Source: Cavenderia fasciculata
Taxonomy: Eukaryota > Evosea > Eumycetozoa > Acytosteliales > Cavenderiaceae
Assembly: GCF_000203815.1 (NCBI RefSeq)
Contig: NW_004457734.1
Location: forward strand, 317,233-381,232
DNA length: 64,000 nt
Direction: 5' to 3'
How positions within the stretch are numbered: position 1 is the stretch's first letter; every line of letters begins with the position of its first letter. Both the position numbers and the translations under genes were made by a program. The notes beneath the pieces were generated by a model, which made no database searches, had not been told where the DNA came from, and saw nothing but the letters and a program-made list of their open reading frames with translations. Positions 12,367 to 23,660 of the stretch are shown here, piece after piece.

Positions 12367-14421
12367 ATGACAGTATCATCCAACCCAATTATTAATATTA
12401 TATATAATCACAAGGATGATGAAGATGATATCATAAAAGGGAAACAAGATAATAATATCAGTCATAGTAATATTACAATAGACAATGATCAAGTTTTTGA
12501 TGATCAAGAACTTTTAGATGAATCAGATTCAACAATAAATACTTCATTTCAATTAAATAAAGATGAATTTATATTATTGTTAAAATGGACTTGGTATGTA
12601 ATTAGAAAGATACAATGACGATCATTTATTTATTAATACATTTATTTAATATATAAAAAGGCCAATATTAGTATCAAATTTATTATTCTCTGTTGCCTAT
12701 ATATTTATTAATTTGGTATTTGTTGGACATATTGGAAAAAATGAATTTGCTGCAGTTGCTCTTGGAAATACTTGGCAATTTGCTACTTCTGCATTATCAA
12801 TTGGTACTTTAAATGCTATGGATACTTTAATTAGTCAATCTTTTGGTGCTAGTAAGAAAAAACAAAAGATAAAAGAACAAATATTTCAAGTCTAGAAATT
12901 AATTAATTTTCTTTTTTTTTTTAGAACAATTTAAATTAATTGGATTAACTGTTCAAAGAGCAATTATTGTATCAATAGTATTTAATACTTTACTATCAAT
13001 TTTATGGTGTTTTACTGGTAACATTTTAATATTAATTCGACAAGATCCAGAGATTGCAATGATAACTCAAAGCTATACCATCTATATGATCCCTGGATTA
13101 TGGTTTGGTTGTGGTTTAACCATTTTACAAAAATATTTACAAACTCAAGGTATTATGATACCATGTATTCTCATTGGAATATTATTTAATTTATTAAATG
13201 TATGAAAACTATTAAAAACATTACAAACATAATAGTGAGCTCTCTTATTAATAATATTATATTATATACTTTTAATAATTTAGATTGTATTAAATTATTT
13301 ATTTATAAATATAATGGGATTTGGAGTGATTGGTAGTTCAATGGCAACTAGTATAGCAAAGACATTTGGATTTTTTGGATTATTGGGATGGATTTATCAT
13401 TTTAAATTACATCAATCCCCTATTCAAACATGGTTTGGATTTGATAAAGAAACATTTTCATTGGATGGTTTGAAACAATATCTTTCAATTGGTGTGCCAT
13501 CTGGATTGCAATTGGTATTTGAAGGATGGGGATTTGAAATTCTAACTTTAATGGCTGGTTTATTGAATCCTGTTAGTTTAGATGCTCACTCTATTACAAT
13601 GAATTTTAATCTTTTAAATTTCATGTTACCATTTTCTCTGTCAATAGCTGTTTCAATTCGAATTGGACAATTATTGGGTGCTAAAAAGGTAGAAACTATA
13701 AAGAAATCTCTTCGAGTTGCATTTATCATTACAACCATCATTATCTTGATTAGTTCAACATTCCAATACACAACAAGAAATATAATTGGTAAATTGTATT
13801 CAAAAGATAAAGAAGTGATTCATTTGGTATCAGGTTTAATTCCATTATCTGCACTTTCAAAATTATTTGATGGATATCAAGTATGTAAATCAAATATTAA
13901 ATATTTAACAAAAGAAATATAGTAATATATATAAAGTATTTATTTATTAATCATTTAAATATTTTTCATTTTAGACAACATGTCAAGGAATTGTAAGAGG
14001 AGTTGGAAAGAATTCATTGGGAGCTATTTTAAATTTTGGATCATTTTATTTAATTGGATTACCATTGTCTGCTGCATTTACATTTAGTCATATGATACCT
14101 CTTCTCTATCATACAGTCTATGGATTATGGTGGGGACTAAATATTGGATTATTTGTATGTTCTATACTTTTTGGTATTGTTATTTATAGAATCGATTGGA
14201 ATGAACAAGTATTATTGGCATGTAAACGTACCAATACAACTTTGCACAATGATGATGATAGTTTATTATTTGACATGGATAACGTTTCAAAAAAGAAATT
14301 AAATTCATATAAACAATTATATATGGAACAAATAGATAGTGATACTAGTATTAATAGTATTGGTGAAGATAGCAATAGTAATATAAGTTGTAGTAGTAGA
14401 AGTAGTTTAGATGATATTTAA
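12367..14421 (+). CDS. MATE family multidrug/toxin extrusion transporter (copy 2)
   Basis: Five exons: 12367-12593, 12661-12851, 12925-13199, 13284-13880 and 13975-14421, giving 578 residues. It follows copy 1 closely: NEFAAVALGNTWQFATSALSIGTLNAMDTLISQSFGA, then KQFKLIGLTVQR, LDAHSITMNF, SIRIGQLLGAKK and TTCQGIVRGVGKNSLGA. Introns after SQSFGA and after LFNLLN match copy 1. It has two introns copy 1 lacks (within KWTW/PILVSN and at YQ/TTCQG) and lacks the copy 1 intron at LAG/LLGP. The acidic tail is shorter and differs, ending Ser/Asn-rich. Codons are more AT-rich than copy 1, which suggests weaker expression or relaxed selection. Confidence 0.95.
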
Positions 14422-14452
14422 AATAAATATTTAATTAATTATTTTTATTGAT

Positions 14453-15846
14453 TTAATTTAAGGTCTGTCTTCTTTGCTTATTTTCAGATGTTATTTGTTC
14501 GTAGATTTGTGATCTTGTAGTATTTCGATTAGAAATGATAAACATAATGATTGTTCCAGGTATTAAATAAACAGATGCGTAACCAGCAATATATGATCGA
14601 TAGGATTGTGAGAGGAATTCGCATACGTCTGGGATAACCATACCACCAAAGACGGCCAACGAACGGGTAAAAAAGTTGTTAAATTGGTAGGTGAGTGATC
14701 TTGCTGGTATCGATCTTCTCAACAAGTGGATTGCCATCATGGTTGGTGAAACTAATTTAGTTCCTACACAAACCGCTGATAATGCAACGATCGATAGTTT
14801 CTCTTCCCAGTGAATAAATATTTTTGGACCAAATAGTTTAACTGCCAAGCTCTTGTGAGGATTGATTGGTTTAGTCACTGCACTTGTGCTGCTTTCATAG
14901 TTGGCCAAAACCGATGCAGCCAACCGAATGTGGGGATACCCCATATCCAATTGCATATCAATCAGTGTTGTAAATACTCTCAGCGTATTCTCTGGACACA
15001 ATACAACGACTTGTTTAGGTCGATCCAAAATAGCCAATGAAATAGCCAATAAATAAAACATTTTAAGTGCTACCGATACATCAAATTGAAGTGTATCCAC
15101 CATTGTATTTAATGGTATTTGATCAATATCACCTAAAAATAATAATAAATAGATAGATATATAATCAGTACTCTTTTCAAAAAAAAAGATTATATATATC
15201 TTTTCAAGTTTACAAACATACAATATCTAAACATGATTTCTAATATATTCTGAACAAGTAATACGAATTTATCCATCAACATGTATGCATTTTCATCTTG
15301 TGTATCATCCATAAAATTGGTGATTGGAATGAGTGCGGTCATGATCGATGAGATAATTTTAGAAGACAAACGTTTGTTTGATGCAACCTTTTTGGCAAAT
15401 CGTTTGTTTAGTTCTAAACACATCAATATTTGATCAAGATCTCTTAAATGACCTAATACTTTTGAGGGGATACTTGAATTTCTTTCCATTGCTTCAAATA
15501 CACTATAAATCTCTTCTTCATCATCCCATTTACTAATTTCATTACCTGCATCTAAATATCCATCTAATGATATAATAGATGAAGAAATCTCATTTGTTAG
15601 ATGATCGATTAAAGATAAATATATAGCTATATATCTATCTATCTACATACATGCAATAATACTACCATACCCAATAAAAAATGTACAAGCTATCATATCA
15701 ATGATTGAAAGATTTGACAATCTATTCAATACACGTTCACCAATCTTATCATATCTAATCTTTTCTTGTAATGATTGAATGATTGATGATGGATTAATAT
15801 CAATACTCTTAAAAGGTGATATACTATTAAATTTTGATAATGACAT
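14453..15846 (-). CDS. Unrecognised membrane-associated or helical protein, tandem paralog 1
   Basis: Three exons on the minus strand: 15846-15651, 15551-15222 and 15132-14453, giving 401 residues. An alternative acceptor 12 bases upstream at 15563 would also keep frame. I do not recognise the family. The N-terminal exon ends in a hydrophobic stretch (IIDMIACTFFIGYGSIIA). The middle is helical and charged. The last exon has long Leu/Ile/Val-rich helices, including SIVALSAVCVGTKLVSP and YLIPGTIIMFIIS, which could be membrane segments or packed helical repeats. The neighbouring gene 16026-17402 has the same three-exon plan, the same intron phases and aligned motifs (YCDIDQIPLN with NCSVENIPLE), so the two are tandem duplicates. 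The 3' end converges on MATE copy 2, only about 30 bases away. Confidence 0.8.
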
Positions 15847-16025
15847 TATTATTAATTATTAAATATTAATTATCTCTTGAAGATCATTAGAGTGATGGAT
15901 GGCGTTTCAAAAAAATGTAAAGGGACAAGTCGAAATTTCATATTCATAAATATCTTTTTAAAAAATATCTAATTTAAATATTAATTAATAATATTTAATT
16001 TGTTATTATTATTATATTGTTGTTA

Positions 16026-17402
16026 TTATTTGCCTTGTTGTTCAGACATTTTAATGGAATATAATAGGTTTGTTCTTTTTTGGGGATTGGTGTAAATGAG
16101 GTTGTGACAAAGTTCATGGGGTAGACGAGCGATGATTTGGAATAGACCAAAGGACAAGGGATTTGAAAAGAAGAAGAGGTATGATACGAGGTTGGGAACG
16201 ATCGTTGTGAATGGGATAGTTAGAGCTTTGGTGATTGGACCAATACCTGGGTTTTTGAGAGACATAGAGTTGAATGCATACCCTGCAACCAATGACTTGG
16301 GTGATAGGAATCCAGTGGCATATGAAATGGCTGAAAGGAATGATTCAAATAACCATCTCTCCTTGGTTAGTACTAATTGTCCTCCTAAAATTGATACTAC
16401 TCTACTACGATGTCTCGCTACAATGTCTTGGTGTTTGTATTGTTTGTTTCCTGCTAAATGGTTGGCCAAGAGACTAGCAGCCACTGCAATCTCTGGTGAC
16501 CCATAGTCATACCCATTTCTAATATAAATATCTAGTACCATTAATATATCGGATTCAAGGTGTTCGGATAACCTCCAAACACGCTTTGCACCTCTACTAA
16601 TCACAATATTAGCAATCATCGATGCAGAACTAATCTTCATGGTCCATGTTGCCGTATTGTCAACTGCAATATTTATAAATATTTCTAATGGAATATTTTC
16701 GACGCTACCTAAGCATACAAATACACAAACACAAACAAACACAAACAAATATACATATTAGAATATATTCATTCATTCATATCTTTTATCTTTTGTTTGA
16801 AACATACAATTTTGACACAAAATTAAAGTTACCTCTTTCATGATGGATTGAAATAGAAAAGCAGTTTCATAGTATAGGGGATCAACCTCTTCTTGGTGAA
16901 CCCACATTCTAGTAGAGAGAGCGTCAATGACAAAGAGTGATGGAAGGTAGATTGAACTAGTCTTGGCGAGTAATCCAAAGTCTTGTGATATCCTCTTGGT
17001 AAGTGATTTGTTGCTTTTCAAAAGTCTACGTAGTTGAGACACCCCTTCCAAGTGTAGTACAAACTTTTGAAATGATTTATCTTCCAATACTTCATCGTGT
17101 AGTCTTGTCAAGTACTCCTTTGCATTATCTCCAATTGCCAATTCAGAGGTTGATCTTTCTTTAAAATATGTGTATCCTAAATAGTAGGAGAAAGAAATAA
17201 ACGCTCAATTAATATGTACTGATGATAATGATGATGATGATGAATAATACAAACCAGCAGTGAATAAACCATATGCTACAATTGAACCACAAACAATCTT
17301 GTCTGCCAATGAAAGATGGTGTAGTCGATGTGATACAACTGATGCTAGTGTCTCACGGTTGAACTTTTGTAGTAGTCGTGGTAGAAGATCAGTCATCATC
17401 AT
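16026..17402 (-). CDS. Unrecognised membrane-associated or helical protein, tandem paralog 2
   Basis: Three exons: 17402-17255, 17176-16808 and 16708-16026, giving 399 residues. Intron phases (both after the first base of a codon) equal those of the neighbour at 14453-15846. Exon 1 ends LSLADKIVCGSIVAYGLFTAG, aligned with the hydrophobic end of the paralog's exon 1. Exon 3 carries EIAVAASLLANHLAG, aligned with HIRLAASVLANYES, and FLSPKSLVAGYAFNSM. Overall identity looks low, so the duplication is old. No catalytic motif was seen. An armadillo-like helical fold or a multi-pass organelle membrane protein are both possible; function unknown. Confidence 0.8.
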
Positions 17403-17916
17403 CGTAGTATGTTGCTGAATGATTATTATCAGTATGCCAATACTAATGATTTGTTTTCATCAAAACTAGTACTACTTGCATAGGATTAAAAGCAACACAA
17501 TTATAATAACTATGTCATCGTTGCATGTGTCACCAAAAGTTAGTTCTCAGATTTTTTTTAAGATTAAATACTATCTTTACATGTTCAAATTTTAATAAAT
17601 TGTATCATTAGTCCCTCCCCCCCCCCCCCCCCCCCCCCCTCCCCATTCAAGGTTCAATATTCTATAGTTATCTATAGATCCATGTATGTATGTAGGTATG
17701 TACCTATGTTTCTAATTTTAGAATCATTTCCGTCATTTTCTTCGATTATAGTTCAAGATTGTTTCCCACAAAAAAATAATTAAAAAAAAAGATTAATCTT
17801 TGGTCGATGAGGTGATTCATCAAAGAGAGGCGACGACCCTTATTTTTAATCTTTTAATTTGTTTATTTGTTTATTTGTTTGTATTTGTATTTGTATATAT
17901 ATGTAATAAAAGAATA
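17403..17916. other. Divergent intergenic region with poly-C tract
   Basis: The region lies between two divergently transcribed genes, so it probably contains both promoters. A nearly pure C run of about 30 bases (17612-17644, broken by a few T) stands out in otherwise AT-rich DNA. GTATGTA repeats follow at 17684-17700. Confidence 0.5.
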
Positions 17917-20217
17917 ATGTACAATAGTAGTAATAGTAATATAGATGGAAGATTAGGGTTAGCAATTCATAGAGTATTTTCAAACAAGTTGGTACTTCGA
18001 CTGATATTTCATCATGCCAAAGAGATACATGTAAAGATATTGGATGTAAAGTCGTTAAAGGGTCGTGTGATTGACGAGTCATTGTCGTTGTATCAGATGA
18101 TTAGGTATGGCAAGCAAGAGTTGTTTATCAAGCATTTTGACAAGGACATTCGCGCTGTCTTTCCCGCGGGCAACACTCATCTCTTTGCAGAGGCTGTGAG
18201 GTGTCGGTGCCATAGAATCGTGCGTCATTTGATCGACACGTTTGCTTTAAAGATCGATCTACAAGATGTATCTTACGACTCGCTGCACATGTTGGATCGC
18301 GAGATGATGGAACTGTTCTTCCAACAAGCAAGAATAAGTGGTTTTAAAGTGCCCATCAACTTTCTCAAACGGTGCTACGAGTGTGCTCTCATCAACAATG
18401 ATGTAGAGATGCTGCTATTGGCACTGGACAAACACGTAGCACTCTACGTTGACGCGTCAACCACCGAGATTACATACAATGCACGTACAATGAAAAAAGC
18501 GGCAAATAACTTGGAGATTCTAGAGGTGGTACATGATAACTTAAAGTTCAAGGCGGGTACTGGTTGGGAAGAGATTGCAAAGAGTGCCGCACAGTGGGAT
18601 AATGTAGAGGTCATAAAGTTTATGGCTGCGCGTCGGACTGTGGGTCTATCCGAGGACGTGTACAACTTTGCAGCGGGTGCGGCGGACAATCGGTGCGAGG
18701 TGTTGCAGTACTTGTTTGACAACCCACCGCATCTTCCAAGTGCGACTGGTCGCGCGTCGTTTTTGGCATACACTATTGCGGCGGGTGCACGTAACTTAAA
18801 TGCAATCAAACTACTCTACTCGATGCGAGGTGTGACTAGTATCTCGGGTAACGACCGAAACTACTGCACGAGCAGTGCGCTTGGTGCGGCATTGAGCGCA
18901 GGGTATGCAGAGATTGCCGAGTATCTGTTAGAGCATGTCGAGTGTGTTGACGATTACGGCAAGCCGAGTAAATGGCGTGTCACACATATTCACCCGTCAC
19001 TGCTGTCACTGTCGTTTGTAACGATGGTGTTGGGACGTGTAGGTCATATCGATGCTAATTTTCACAGTGTGCTGGCAACTGCCATTGCCGACAAACAGGC
19101 GGATGTTGCCGAATTGATATTGACGACGGTCGAGACACGCAAGGATGTGCGCCCGTGCATGCGAATGGCGTTGGTCGAAGCGACACGTGCCGTGACAGAG
19201 GATGACGCGGCGACCGACGAGCTCGTGCACCGTATCGCACGTATCGTCGAGAAAGAGTCGCTGGACATTCTCATCAAGCAGATGGATCAGGTCGACACAC
19301 CCACCGCGACACGCGACCGCTCGCTGCAGCTGGCGACGACGAGCGAGATTGTGCTGTTGTTGCGCGGAAAGGGTCGACTCGACATGATATGGGACATGAT
19401 CGACCGCTACCGCTTTGTCTTTGAATTTGACACCAACGTGGTGGCGAGTATCATCCAGACGGGGTCATTGGCGCTCGTCAAGTTGATCAGCGCCACACCG
19501 AGCGCCGAGACATCCTTTAACCATCTGGCTATTGACACGGCCGCCCTCGGAGGGTACACTGATATCGTGCAATACTTGTACCAGACACGTACAGAGGGTA
19601 GTCTTCACGCCATCAAACACGCTTGCTCTAACGGACACTTGTCAATCGTCCATTTCCTCATGGAAACACTTGCCAAGAACCCGCAAGAGTTGGCGCGTCG
19701 AGCACACATTATCCGCGACGCTATCTTTCAAGCGGCCATCAATAACCATCTCGACGTTGTAAAATATTTTACCGACCGTAATTTCCCATGTTGGCCATCG
19801 ACCCTCGAGTCAGTCGTCGAGCGTGGTCACCTCGACATGGTCGAACATTTCGTCGAGCATGGTCAGTCTTATTTCAACTCGGACAATCTTCTTGGCGGTC
19901 TTGAGATGAGTATTCTGTCAGGACAACTCGATATTACAAAGTTGTTATTAATCCAACTCGACAACAAGGATCTCAGTACAAGCAAGACAACTACTTGGTG
20001 CCAACTAATGGGATCTCTCCTCACCCAAGCTTTTACAAACTATCACAGTCAAACCATCATCCTCTACATTTCCCATTTTGAATCCATCGTCAAACAAAAT
20101 ACTTATACCTATTCTAAATTCAGAACCGATGCTTTTGAATATGGTCTCATTCCAGTCATTCATTTTTTTACAAACAAACATAATCCAAAAATTAATGAAA
20201 ATCAAAATCAAAATCAA

Positions 20218-20257
<40 letters not shown>

Positions 20258-20370
20258 GTAGTAATCCAACAACAATGTATGAAGGTATTTTAAATTTTGG
20301 ATCACTTTTTAATGAAAATAGTGTTGTTCGTAGAATTGTTGAAAAGAATAGAAAATATTGGAAAAAATAA
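17917..20370 (+). CDS. Large ankyrin-like repeat protein, divergent, GC-richer
   Basis: Single exon. I prefer the Met at 17917 (817 residues). An in-frame extension to 17800 would add a hydrophobic TTTGTATTTG-encoded stretch that looks like leader sequence. The N-terminal block (LGLAIHRVFSNKLVLRLIF) resembles the start domain of the ankyrin genes further right (IFRVKYIRHLIFNHI). Many degenerate repeats follow, for example GYTDIVQYLYQTRTEGSLHAIKHACSNGHLSIVHFL and NHLDVVKYFTDRN. The gene ends in a polyasparagine run (about 20213-20256) and NSVVRRIVEKNRKYWKK. From about 18100 to 19900 codons are clearly richer in G and C than neighbours. A protein-interaction scaffold is likely; partners are unknown. 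Confidence 0.88.
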
Positions 20371-20454
20371 ATAATAATAATATATAATTATTTATACATA
20401 CACATTAATATGATATTATACTTTTCTGGCGCTTAATGACAGATGAATAATGTA

Positions 20455-20522
20455 TTCTGGTAGATTTGTAAAAGGTGTATAAAGTATAATAATATCTACA
20501 CCTATTCATAAATCTACCAGAA
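20455..20522. repeat. Imperfect inverted repeat (hairpin)
   Basis: The left arm TTCTGGTAGATTTGTAAAAG plus GTGTA (20455-20479) pairs with the right arm TACACCTATTCATAAATCTA plus CCAGAA (20497-20522), leaving a loop of about 17 bases. The outer 12 bases and the inner GGTGTA are perfect. It could be a structured RNA, a terminator or the remnant of a small inverted-repeat element. Confidence 0.6.
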
Positions 20523-20601
20523 CACCATTAATATTCCTGTTTTATTCTGAAGATTATTTGAGTGGCAATCCTAAATAAGTAATATAATCTTGCAAATATA
20601 C

Positions 20602-20776
20602 AGAACCTAAACAAAATATCGTTAGAATTGGTGGTAGCAGTAGTTCGAGTAGTAGTAGTTTAAGTGGTGGAAATGGTACTGAGGAAGTGGCCAATATTAA
20701 ACCAGAGTTGTTTGATGTCATAGAGTTAACCTTTACATCGTATCATTATCATCTGATTGAACTTTTAAAAGAGTAG
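20602..20776 (+). pseudogene. Possible orphan 3' exon of a lost gene
   Basis: An open frame follows an AG (ATACAG) and reads PKQNIVRIGG, a run of Ser, LSGGNGTEEVANIKPELFDV, then IELTFTSYHYHLIELLKE and a stop at 20774-20776. It has no Met and no upstream partner exon that I can find. The composition looks coding (Ser run, mixed charged end). It may be the last exon of a gene whose front was deleted, or chance. Confidence 0.3.
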
Positions 20777-21036
20777 TTGTACTGTCTATCTGATAGTAGA
20801 TAGATATATATGCATCGTTTTTTGTGGTTTGGATGTATATTATGATTTTTGTATTATTTTATCCAAAACTCTCCTACCTACATACCAAGTTTGTTCAAAA
20901 GATCTCTGAATACGAAGAAGTATTTTCAAAAAAAAAATTATCTTCCTTTCGTCGTCCCAAAACATAAAACAATAATAAAAACAAATTTAGTATATATTAT
21001 ACAATATTATTGTATGTTCAATATTGAATAATAATA

Positions 21037-23431
21037 ATGACTACAACTACAAATACAACTCCTACTACATTTCATTGTATATTTAAAGTGAAATATATTA
21101 GACAATTGATATTCAATCATATTAGTTGTGGTCGAAAACAACAACAACAACAACAATGGTCATTAAAAGGAGTAGATATCATCAAATTGCCCTACCTTGG
21201 AATGATATCAAAGTTTGCAATGCCTTGGTACTTTGTTTGTCATTATCTACCATCTAATAGTAATCAAATACTATTGGAAAGAAGAAAAAGAGTGATCACT
21301 CAATACTGCTGTCATCAAAATGCAGCATTTGATACACTTCTACATCTATTGAAATGGTCTCCCGACGTTGGGTTTGACTTTGATTATGATTTGATGTATG
21401 TGAATGCACCAAATATGAATCAAGATATAATAGAGTATATCATCAAAGGTCTGATTGACTCGAGTAATAGTAATAGTAATAATTTGAAAATGGTTCTAGA
21501 TTGGGCAACTCAAGTCATATGCCGGAATGGTTATCTCTCAACTCTCAAAATGTTAAATTCTAAAGGTGTAGATTTAAAGTACCTACCAATGGACATTTGT
21601 TCCTCATTTGAAATGGTAAAGTATTTACACGATAATAGAATTGGAAGTTGTAGTAAAGATGCAATGGTAAGTAAGAAAGAAATATTTCTTTTTAAAAATA
21701 GAATCAAATTCATTTATATATTATAATAATATTTCTATTTCTTTCAATCAATCATATGATATAGGATCAAGCAGCAAATAATAATAATTTAGATCTTGTC
21801 AAGGTGGGTTAGATATATAAATATATAAATATATATTGACATTTAAATTAATATTAATTCAATACTTTTATTTCCAACATATATAATTATAGTTTCTTCA
21901 TTTTAATCGAACTGAAGGTGCAACAAAGAAAGCTATGGATAATGCCGCGACCAATGGTTATTTAGAGATTGTTCAAGTATGTATATGTATTGTATACTTG
22001 TACGTAGACTTACTAAATCATAAATACCAAACACCTATTTTATAGTTCTTACATGAACATCGTAGTGAAGGTGCAACAACCAATGCTATGGATTATGCAG
22101 CTGAAAATGGACACATTGAAATTGTAAAGTTCCTTTCAGATCACCGTAGTGAAGGTGCAACAACCTATGCTATGAATAAGGCATCAATGAATGGTCACAT
22201 TGAAATTATAAAGTATTTACATGAGCATCGTAGTGAAGGTGCCACTGCCATAGCTATGGATTATGCATCAAAAAATGGTCACATTGAAATTGTAAAGTTC
22301 CTTTCAGAGCATCGTAGTGAAGGTGCAACAACCTATGCTATGGATTGGGCATCAATGAAGGGTCACATTCAAATTGTAGAGTATTTACATTTCAACCGTA
22401 CAGAAGGTGCAACAACCAATGCTATGGATTGGGCAGCTGAATATAATCACATTGAAATTTTAAAGTTCTTGTACGAGAATCGTACAGAGGGATGCTCATC
22501 ATTTTGTATTCTATTTCCTGCCACCAAGGGGTATATTGATATAATATCCTATCTTGCTCATACCGTCAAGGTACCACTCCAAACAAAATTGGTAAGAACA
22601 GTATTATTAAATGGTCAATTGGATATATTCTATTTTCTACGTGACCATTTCGCAGATCACGACTCAATTTGGAATAAAGGTATTATGGATGCGGCAGCTT
22701 CAAAAGGGTACATTGAAGTTGTAAAGTATTTACATGAACATCGTAGTGAAGGTGCAACTACCTATGCTATGGATCATGCAGCTGAAAAAGGTCACTTGGA
22801 AATGATAAAGTACCTTCATTTCAACAGGACTGAAGGCGCAACAAAGAGTGCTATGGATTTGGCAGCTGAAAATGGATATATTGATATTGTTAAAGTATGT
22901 AGTCAAAGTATATACACAACACATGATGATTGTTAGTCTCTCTAACAAATATTTCCCATTTATCTATTTTATTAGTTTTTACACTTTAATCGAAGTGAAG
23001 GATGTACTAAAAGGGCTGTTGAGAATGCTTGTTGGAATGGACATTTAGAAATAGCAGAATTTCTAATCAATGTCAGAAAAGAGAAATACGATAAAGAAGA
23101 AATAATCAAACAACAATCAACCAATGATGGATACTATGATATTGTTAGGTTTGTTCTTTCCCATGAGATGGTAACAGGAGGCCTAGATAAATTGGGAAAA
23201 CAGTCACTTGAAGCGCTGATATATCGTATGAAAAATCATTCAAACTGTTTTGAAATTGTCAAACTACTAGAGATTTATTTGGAACATGGTGTTTGTCCAT
23301 CATTGGAACGACTAGGAGATTATACGGATACTTTAAACAAAACATCGATGACACATAAAAATAATAATAACAAAAAGAAATATGTTGGTCGTCGTACTTT
23401 GGCAGAAATTTGTTTACATTTGAAAAAGTAA
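21037..23431 (+). CDS. Ankyrin-like 28-residue repeat protein, cluster member A
   Basis: Five exons, all introns phase 0: 21037-21666, 21765-21803, 21893-21976, 22046-22894 and 22976-23431, giving 685 residues. Exon 1 encodes the family start domain (TFHCIFKVKYIRQLIFNHI, LKGVDIIKLPYLGMISKFAM, HQNAAFDTLLHLLKWS) and ends just after DAM. Exon 2 is a 13-codon microexon (DQAANNNNLDLVK). Exon 3 is exactly one repeat (28 codons). Exon 4 carries the main array, with EHRSEGATT.AMD.A..NGHIEIVK units plus a divergent central segment. Exon 5 is a shared C-terminal module (FLHFNRSEGCTKRAVENAC, LEIAEFLINVRKEK). Ankyrin repeats bind proteins; no enzyme domain is present. Role unknown. Confidence 0.9.
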
Positions 23432-23464
23432 TCAAACCAACTCTATTAACATACATATATGTTA

Positions 23465-23468
23465 TTAA

Positions 23469-23529
<61 letters not shown>

Positions 23530-23555
23530 TTAATAATAATATTATTATTTATCTC
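23465..23555. repeat. AAT trinucleotide microsatellite
   Basis: A long TAA/AAT run (about 23468-23528) followed by an ATT-rich stretch, between ankyrin genes A and B and outside coding sequence. Confidence 0.85.
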
Positions 23556-23660
23556 GATTGTTCAATATCTAGATATTTTTTTTTAAAACCAAATTTGGTT
23601 CATCTTCGTGATCATCCATCTTCATTCATTCTATGTTTAATAGTAATAATAATAATAATA

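Larger units (their letters stand above)
20371..21036. other. Intergenic region with hairpin and possible orphan 3' exon
   Basis: 666 bases holding an imperfect inverted repeat (20455-20522) and a short open frame without a start (about 20602-20776). Both are listed separately. The remainder is AT-rich and includes the promoter of the first clustered ankyrin gene. Confidence 0.5.

Noticed and set aside
16132-16506. Plus-strand frame of 124 codons
   Set aside because: Antisense to the conserved third exon of the tandem paralog 16026-17402.
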